Origin: Lumbricus terrestris | Taxonomy: Eukaryota; Annelida; Clitellata; Crassiclitellata; Lumbricidae | Direction: 5' to 3' | Length of the DNA: 64,000 nucleotides | Assembly: GCA_949752735.1 (NCBI GenBank) | Contig: OX457038.1 | Span: 24,640,456-24,704,455 of the forward strand | Shown here: one piece after another, positions 57,172 to 64,000 of the stretch | Layout of the letters: every line of letters begins with the position of its first letter | How positions within the stretch are numbered: position 1 is the first letter of the stretch | Position numbers and translations under genes: made by a program | The notes under the pieces: model-generated | Seen by the model: the letters and a program-made list of their open reading frames with translations, nothing else | What the model was told of the DNA's origin: nothing | Database searches by the model: none

Positions 57172-58111
57172 GGAGTCATTGCATAATTACGTAACACTCG
57201 AGGGTGGGTTGGTGGGGTCATTGAAAATGTTATGAAACGTTACATGGGTGGGTGGGGGTAGCTGAACGTCACGTAACGCCTTGAAAAAAATTATTAATGA
57301 ATATTGAACCTCCATCGAATGACACTTCAGACATGATGTGATTGAAGTCTAAAAGTTCGTGACAATGATTTAAAACATAACCGAATTAGGTCAATTTATC
57401 TGAATAAGATCCGGCAGTAGACACCAGTTAACACATTGGCCGCCTACTACGAGTTAACATGGCGTGTAGGCGGTGAATGTGTTAACAAGCCAGATAAGTT
57501 CTGTTATTCCGTTTGTGCAAACCAGAAACCGCTCTTCGAATTGTTTTGATAGTTTTACCAATGGAACAACGTGGTAGACCTAATTGCCAATGAATTCCTG
57601 ACATCGAAGAACCATTTTTAACATTTTGAAGCATGTTTTACTTAGTGGACATGATCGCAAACATCTAAAATTAATGCTCAACAAAACTCAGCAATATTTT
57701 TATTAATAATTATCGAAGTGCCCAGACTAGGGAAATAAATAGCTCATCTTAATATTGATTAATTGCTAATGAAACTTTTCAGCAGTGTAAAATTTTATTC
57801 TTGCGGTGAAATTTATGAAAATTGAAGTTCACACATGACTGTCATATATAAAACATTGTGTATAGTTTAAGCCTAGTCTACTGTCAAATAATAGGCCTAA
57901 TTCACATGTACCTTAATATCTTATAATAAATTCGCTATGAAAATATGAATAATAATTATGCGCTCACATAAGCCAATAATAGACCTAAATCTCAACTGAT
58001 TTTTCGTAACAATCGTTACGTAACGCTATCAAGGACAACGCTACAAAGCGTTACAGCGTGGGTGGGTCGAAAACGGTCATTTTCGGCGTTACGTAATTAT
58101 GCAATGACCTC
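57172..58111. mobile_element. TA-flanked DNA transposon (940 bp), non-autonomous
   Basis: Inverted ends GGAGTCATTGCATAATTACG and GAGGTCATTGCATAATTACG (identical for about 19 bp after the first few bases), flanked by TA at 57170-57171 and 58112-58113. TA duplication fits the Tc1/mariner superfamily, but the interior has no transposase, so the class is inferred. Subterminal GTAACG motifs and GGGTGGGT runs occur at both ends. It contains the nested 50-bp element at 57432-57481. Confidence 0.7.
57432..57481. mobile_element. 50-bp TTAA-flanked mini-element, nested
   Basis: TTAA at 57428-57431 and 57482-57485 flanks CACATTGGCCGCCTA and inverted CACATTCACCGCCTA. Same family as 6600-6673 and 495-1216. 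Confidence 0.7.
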
Positions 58112-58223
58112 TAATACATAATGAATTGAAGGTTTAGGCAAATAAAACGTTTTTGGTACCAGAATGCTATATATTGACAATAATAGTTTAGTAATTATAT
58201 TATATATTTAGTAATTATATCCA

Positions 58224-58547
58224 ATGTGGGTATGGAGAAAGATGGAGAAAATTAGTTGGACAAGACATGTTACGAACGAGGAAGTACTAGCGATGGTAGT
58301 AGAGAAAAGATCTCTGCTGGATACAATAAAGATAAGACAAAAGAATTGGGTAGGACATTTGTTGCGAGTAAACTCACTGCAGAAAGAAATAATTGAAGGA
58401 AGATTGGAGGGGAAAAGGTGGAGAGGAAGACCTAGACAAAAACTGCTGGATATGGAGGAGGGATACAGAGAACTTAAGGACATGGCACAACAGTGTGAAA
58501 GATGGAGACATTGGACATTTGGACCTGCCACTTGCCAGAGAACCTAA
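58224..58547 (+). mobile_element. C-terminal piece of a non-LTR retrotransposon polyprotein
   Basis: A 107-codon frame contains ISWTRHVTNEEVLAMV, KSLL-like RSLLDTIKIRQKNWVGHLLR, IIEGRLEGKRWRGRPRQKLL and ends soon after. The RQ.NW.GH.LR...EG...GRRGRP.. pattern is the well-known end of endonuclease-reverse transcriptase proteins. No RT core is present, so it is a 5'-truncated copy. The frame is intact and suggests a young insertion. Confidence 0.8.
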
Positions 58548-59019
58548 AGAAGAATTATATTATATTTAACTTGTGATTCTAATTTGTACATTTTTATTAC
58601 CTATTATTACTTCGATGTATTATACTGATGTTCTATATCCCATTGTGCGTTTGCAAGTGGAGTAGTAAAGAAAATACTAACTTACTTAAAATGAGTTTGA
58701 ATGAGTTTGAAAGTCCTGCTATACTAACAAACTTGCAGTTTAGGGCAGAAAATAGATAATGAGAGAATTTCAAGAGTTTGAAGTGCTTCTATTTGCAGTT
58801 GAATAAAAAAAAACTTAAATTCCCTTGTCCTACTGCTCGCTAATTACTTACTGCTATGCCTATGAACAACAGAACTAGTTATTGAACTGCAACTTCCAAG
58901 TAAGGTGCTGGAAACTTGCTCAAATACGTGAACAAACCTTGTAATTGCATGGAAGTGATAAACATCAGACATTTGTGAGGGTAGTGTGTTGGACTGCCGT
59001 GTTTCATACTACCAGTCAC

Positions 59020-59205
59020 AGCTGTTGATGGCCCTGCGATCTGGAATAGTCTCCCTGTTAAACTGCATTAAATGCCAGGAGCCCTTGAGACCACGTTCTA
59101 TTCTGCTCTCAAGACTGTTCTCTTTAGCAGGGGTTGGGTCGGGAGCACCTCTGAGTAGATACTCTTGAAGAGGCGCTACATAGATATATTAAATGAATAT
59201 GAATA
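59020..59205 (+). mobile_element. LINE 3' end fragment
   Basis: Degenerate frame GPAIWNSLPVKLH..PGAL..TFYSALKTVLFSRGWVGS, then GTCGGGAGCACCTCTGAGTA, CTCTTGAAGAGGCGCTACAT and an (ATGAAT)n tail. This is the 3' end of the same family as 21945-23079, in forward orientation. Confidence 0.75.
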
Positions 59206-59509
59206 TGTCTTGCATTGCTGTTCTACAATGGTCCATATTAATATAAACACTGCCCATGATTAACGGCAGCGCACATCTTTACGCGATCAAAACAATAATA
59301 ATCAATTAATAAATAGCAGATGTGAAAACTTAAGCAGACTTAAGTAAACTTACAAGGCAATATTGTGTGAAATTATAAGCTAGGAACAAGAAACAAACAA
59401 ATCATCAAAATGCAAAAATATAAACGCCAAATAAGCACATTTCTAAAGTTTACACTAGCAATGGCAAGTACTTGATTCCGTCCAACCCAAAGATTCATAT
59501 GTAAAATCT

Positions 59510-59890
59510 GGTTCAACCATAGATATCCTCCCTCGTAGGCCTACCCTGGATATCCATGGCAGGGACCTGTTTTATGTGGTGTTTAATCTAAACGTCTCTG
59601 AGGATTCCTTCCACTCAAAACTTGACTATTGCAACTCTCTGTTCTTAAACCTTAATTGACTCCTCAGTGTCCTCACAACTTAAGCGCCTCCAACTCATAC
59701 AAAATTCTCTTGCTAGAGACGTCACCAGAACACCCAGACATCCCTCTGACATCAGAAACTTCATATCGCTGACAACTTTCAAGAAGCATCTAAAAACGAA
59801 ACTTTTTACACAGGCCCTTCTTGACTGACTTTTCTCTGCTCCAAGTGCTTCTGAATCGTTGCTACTGTTTTTGTAATCGATTGCTTATAC
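59510..59890 (+). mobile_element. Degenerate LINE fragment
   Basis: Out-of-frame pieces read LDYCNSL, LKRLQLIQNSLARDVTRTP and FISLTTFKKHLKTKLFTQAL, the post-RT region and end of a CR1/L2-like element, interrupted by stops. Confidence 0.6.
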
Positions 59891-60669
59891 GAACCCATGG
59901 CATCTTTGGTTATAGGCCTTAAATAGCACGTACCCTGTCTATCGATCGGTCCTGTTTTGGGTAAATGCCTGTGAATTCCCGCTACTTTTTTGGACGTTAT
60001 AACACAGTATAACACTTATAACTTATAAGTTATATTATTTGGTCGTATCTTAGCAAATAACAGTGCGATTTCAAGTCGTGAATTTACCGCGAGTTTACTG
60101 TGATTTTTCCCCCGTTTTTCTAACTTAGCTTACTACTATGCCTACCGTGAATTTCGACATTATTCCGTGAATGCTTGCCATGCTTACAGAATGTTGTAAA
60201 ATACGGATCCTCTTGATGCAGAGAAGGGAGAATTTTGCTATTTTTAGCAGATTTTTAGTCGTGCCAAAGGAAATAAGATAGAGTTTTAAATATTTATAAT
60301 TTTGATTTGTTCCGAATGTTTAGTATTCGCTCACAAGGAATTCAGTAGTATTATATAATACAGGTTATTTAGTTTACCAGCGTAAGTTTCTTGTACTTAT
60401 TCAGATGTTAGGCTATCGGTTAATATTATGACATGCGATTCACTTAAATAGTAGTCGAGAGTAAGTTATAGACCCTGTGAAGTTTATTTTGGCAAAATGT
60501 ATAATTAGTAGCAGAATAAGCACATTGCTTTCATACTTATTTAGATCATTTATATATCGCCTCCAGACCCAACGCTGCGTAAAAAACAGTTTTTCAATAA
60601 ATTATTGTTTATAGAAAGTGCCTGCAGAGGCTTGTGGATCATGCCATTTTCATGTCCGAATAAATGTAA

Positions 60670-61411
60670 AATTGGCAGCTGTGCAATATTTATAAACTTA
60701 TAAATTAAAAATCACCAGAAATACAACCAACATTCTTACATACATGGAAAGAGCACAAGAAAGTGATTACATGACAACAATATCAGTCCTCTGGTTCATT
60801 TCTTGATCTAGATACGACAGTCCAAACATTGTGGATCATGCCATTTGCTCGTGACACAGTAATATTGGTCGACTTCAAAAAATAATTTTCCAGAAAAGGA
60901 GCTGATGACCATCCTGAATTTTGCACCAATGAATTATCTGAATGTCGACTATATTATGTGCAAATTTTCAGCAATTTCAAAAGATACACATTCACTTTTT
61001 TGATAAACTTTATACTTCATGTTCACGATCATGACAAGGAAACGTCCTTAGAAAACACACACTGATGATGAAACTAATCAGGTACTGAGTATATATGTCT
61101 GATGAACACCAATGTGCCTCAATATAAAACCAGTACAAGTATCATTATATATCTGATTCATGCTGCTGACATGATGTCCAAAACTTGAGTGAGAATTGGC
61201 ATCTGCTATATTTACTAAGTTTTATATTAAAAACCAAAAATAACTACATCCAAGTTCTTGCATATGTGGAAAGAGCACAAAACTCTGATTGCAAAAAAAT
61301 ATTTCAGCCCTCTAGCTCGCTTGTTGGCCGAGCTATAACAGTCCAAACTTGGTGTATCATGCCGTTTTCTCGCTGTACGTTTTTTGATCATTAACTTCAA
61401 AAATTAATATC
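60670..61411 (+). repeat. Diverged repeat, two copies of about 225 bp
   Basis: Copies at 60670-60892 and 61186-61411 share AATTGGCA(G/T)CTG, TGGAAAGAGCACAA, ACAGTCCAAAC and the GT(G)GATCATGCC segment. A partial third copy ends near 60650 (GTGGATCATGCCATTTTC). The family is unknown to me. Confidence 0.7.
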
Positions 61412-61760
61412 TCGGTCAAATTTTGAAATATTCTGCTAATTTTTTTACTGTTATTCCTTATATTGCATGCAGTTTACATACAAATATTTTCAAACAAATC
61501 CAAAGGGGTGTGGTGTACACCTCTGGTTGATTTGACGTGGAATGACCCGGATAGGAGTTGATATGGGAAGATTTACCTCTTGATCACATCGATAAGGCCA
61601 TGAAGAACTTTACAAAGAGACCCATAAGAAGTTTGGGTGGACACATTGAACACAAATAAGCTTAGGGAATTTTTTGCCCATTCCTGTATATAAAATCACT
61701 TTTTATACAGGTGTATTTATATATGCATAAACGTATGTGAAATTGTTGGCACCACTTTAG

Positions 61761-63728
61761 TTTCTCATCATCCTGGCTGTGTGCATTGATGGTCATTATC
61801 TGAATGCAGAAGAGAGTGACTTTATTCACTTTGTAACAGCTGATCTCGCAGGATATCTTCGCCTGGCAGCTGTACATCTAGAACGGTAAGTCTGTTAAAG
61901 TTCATTAGGCATTGATTTAAATGCAAAACGCTTGAAATATTTTGCAGGTTTAAGGTAAAGCTAATTTATTTATATTTTATGCATATAATTTACTCATCGT
62001 GATTGTGAGTTTTTTCGCACCACTTTAAGAGAAAGTCGTCAGAGGCAATCTCGACCTGACAGCACCAAACCATGTTAAAGGAGAATGGTTTTAAAATGTT
62101 TGCAGTAAAGCTGCAAAGAAAGAGTCTTTCATTACGAAGATTTCTAGGTAGCTTATTCCAGTAAGATGGACTGACCACCACCACCACCGAGTGTTTAGGA
62201 AACACTGTGGAAGTTTGAGCCATGGGGTCTACCAGGTCACGTTGTGTGGTAGAGCGACGGAATCTACAACCTGGAACAGATAGCATTGACACAAAATGCT
62301 CCCTAAGATTACTCGGGGCTTGGCCTGCAAAGCAGTTACACATGAAGATTAGAATCTGAAACTCACTGCGTTTTTGCATTGACAGTTCCTCCTGTATAAA
62401 CTTGATATATAACTGAACTTTGGTGTGCCACCAATCAGGTGAGTCACGTCATTATGAACAAATTGTAACTGATTGAGACACTTTAGGGTTAGGCCCACAT
62501 AGATAGCACTGCCCTAGTCAACTCTGGTGCATATGAATGCATGTATCAGAGTTGTGGCAGCAAATGTGTCTGTTGTGTTGCCTCTGAGATATACCAAAAC
62601 TATTCATATGTATACTTGCATACTGTTCAAAAAAAGACCTAATCTACCTTCTAAACACATCATTCCAAGAAACTTTATTTGTAGATTTCAAAATACCACA
62701 GTCCAAAGTTATGCACAGTTATGGCTATTTAAGCTGAGATGTGTTCATTCATTCAAGTATACCATATATATCACCTCAGAACTTTCAGTGCTCACCCTAA
62801 TTGAAACGTGACTCAGTTTGGGTATTGACCAATAAGGCGTGCTGCAAAGTGTAATTTATGGTCATTGGTCAAGGGAAGCTAGCCGACCAGATGGCAAGCC
62901 AAAATGAAAGGATAGGCAATATTAGTTGAGTCGAGTTGCAACACAAGAATGAGTAAGTGTTGTTGCAGCACCGGTTAAGAGAGAGAGAGAGAGCGAGAGC
63001 GACAGTGCAAAGCTGGTTCAGTTGATAAAAGCATCAGTCCTTGTCACATACTTAATTAATTAAACTTCCAAGGAGCCCACAGGCAAACAAAGCATCTGAT
63101 AATTAGGCCATTAGCGTCACATTACAGAGTGACTCTGTAACTTCGATATTTATCTCCTAGTCAACTGCTCTATAAGACTAGATTAGTTTATAAATAAGCG
63201 ACGCTTCAATATAATACTCCTACATTCAATAAAACGAAGTGTCATATTTTTGTGTTTGCATTGGTTGTGGCTGGACCTTTGATTGATGGTCGATATTTAT
63301 AATGACAAGTTCGAAATGCTGAAGTTTTAGTATAGTTATATATGTTCTTGTGTGATCTGTGGCTCAACTTCACTATTTATACCCCTACCTTTTAGACAGC
63401 AACTTGTCTATTGATATGCCTACCTTTTAGACAGCAGTTAGTTAGCCTGGCCATTACATTGTTGTCGCTGAATAGCCACATCGCATTATCATATTTTTTG
63501 GTCATTAGTTATAAAATGTTTGAAGTATATGAACAATTGAAATGAAAAAAATATTCAATTAAGAAGTGATTTTGTTTGCAGGGTGTTGGTCTTTCCACCC
63601 GTTCTCAGTCGTTATCGTTTTCTCATTCACAAAACAATACAAGAGGATTTTCCTTTCCTCTACAGTTTTTCAGTGGGTGCAGGAGATGAGAGGAGGCCTG
63701 TTGTCTGCCTCAAAGTATTATTCACCAG
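61761..63728 (+). CDS. R3H-domain protein, R3HCC1/R3HCC1L-like (partial, two exons)
   Basis: Exon 61761-61885 (acceptor CACTTTAG, donor GAACG|GTAAGT) reads LAVCIDGHYLNAEESDFIHF then ADLAGYLRLAAVHLER. Exon 63582-63728 (acceptor TTTGCAG, donor CCAG|GTATGT) reads VLVFPPVLSRYRFLIHKTIQ then SFSVGAGDERRPVVC. The phases fit (2 to 2). The order CxDG...DF.H...L..FL, then VL.FPP...R...H, then SFSVG.G..RR.V.C is that of the amino-terminal part of R3HCC1 and R3HCC1L; the R-x3-H of the R3H nucleic-acid-binding domain is in the second exon (RFLIH). The initiating exon is upstream and unseen; the rest of the gene is beyond the right edge. The molecular role of this family is poorly known. Confidence 0.8.
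61990..63045 (-). mobile_element. Degenerate LINE in the R3H gene intron
   Basis: Minus-strand pieces read GQAPSNLREHFVSMLSVPGC RFRRSTTQRDLVDP, VVVVSPSYWNKLPRNLR and, further upstream, LTLKCLNQLQFVHNDVTHLI-like sequence and a CAGCTTTGCACTGTC segment equivalent to 22540-22560 of the LINE at 21945-23079. Many frame breaks. Confidence 0.7.
62978..63003. repeat. (GA)n microsatellite
   Basis: GAGAGAGA run of about 26 bp with a GAGC interruption. Confidence 0.9.
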
Positions 63729-64000
63729 GTATGTACCTCATCCACCTCTCTCTCATATGATCAGTATGTAACTACAGCAACGAAACATTGATTGTCTTCA
63801 GTCTCATAAACCTGCAATATCTGCAGTTTTAAGAAATTAAGACTTGTCTGCAATATCTATTTGGCTTAACCTCTGGACACTGCCAGATTTTGCTTGGAAA
63901 GAGTGTGCACTTTTATTGGCTTTTAATCTGTGCGATTGCAAATGTCATCATGAGTCCGCTACCTGTCAAGTCAACCAAAGGGGGTATTTGTGTTTTCGAC

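Larger units (their letters stand above)
57092..61760. other. Spacer between divergent REV3L and R3HCC1-like genes
   Basis: The start codon of REV3L (57091) and the first recognised exon of the R3H gene (61761) face away from each other. The spacer must hold the REV3L promoter and the unseen first exon(s) of the R3H gene. It contains a TA-flanked element, LINE fragments and a diverged repeat. I find no clear TATA box or initiator; only 80 bp separate the REV3L ATG from the transposon. Confidence 0.6.

Overview
This is animal (metazoan) nuclear DNA: AT-rich, intron-rich, with three recognisable protein-coding genes split into short GT-AG exons and many eukaryotic transposable elements in the introns and between genes. 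There is nothing prokaryotic, no rRNA and no functional tRNA. REV3L, a secreted SRCR/furin-like/Ig protein, an R3HCC1-type gene and the repeat set (CR1/L2-like LINEs, tRNA-derived SINEs, hAT, piggyBac-like, Helitron) suggest an aquatic invertebrate, perhaps an early-branching animal such as a sponge or cnidarian. The species cannot be fixed from the sequence alone.

Layout. (1) 1-1220: a tRNA-type SINE and a TTAA-flanked piggyBac-like element filled with C-rich tandem repeats. (2) 1339-14468, minus strand: a 15-exon gene for a predicted secreted protein of about 1093 residues, with domain order signal peptide, Cys-rich, SRCR, long furin-like Cys-rich array, SRCR, four Ig domains, short tail. 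An AATAAA signal follows the stop. (3) 14469-18655: a gene-poor spacer with a hAT MITE and dispersed repeats. (4) 18656-57091, minus strand: complete REV3L, the catalytic subunit of translesion DNA polymerase zeta. I could join 34 coding exons in one frame (7440 nt, 2479 residues), from the conserved start to the C-terminal CysB iron-sulfur motif. (5) 57172-61760: a 940-bp TA-flanked transposon beginning 81 bp upstream of the REV3L ATG, then LINE debris and a diverged repeat. (6) 61761 to beyond 63728, plus strand: the first recognisable exons of an R3HCC1/R3HCC1L-like R3H-domain gene, head-to-head with REV3L and running off the right edge.

The three genes do not form an obvious pathway: one is extracellular, one is nuclear DNA damage tolerance, one is a probable nucleic-acid-binding protein. 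The most unusual features are the exon architecture of the SRCR/furin/Ig protein, a 44-bp sevenfold amplification of a REV3L splice acceptor together with the start of its exon, two probable GC-AG introns in REV3L, a ghost copy of part of a REV3L exon, and a set of transposons whose ends can be placed to the base from their target-site duplications.

All exon boundaries were read by eye from splice sites, reading-frame phase and similarity to known families. No alignment or RNA data were available.
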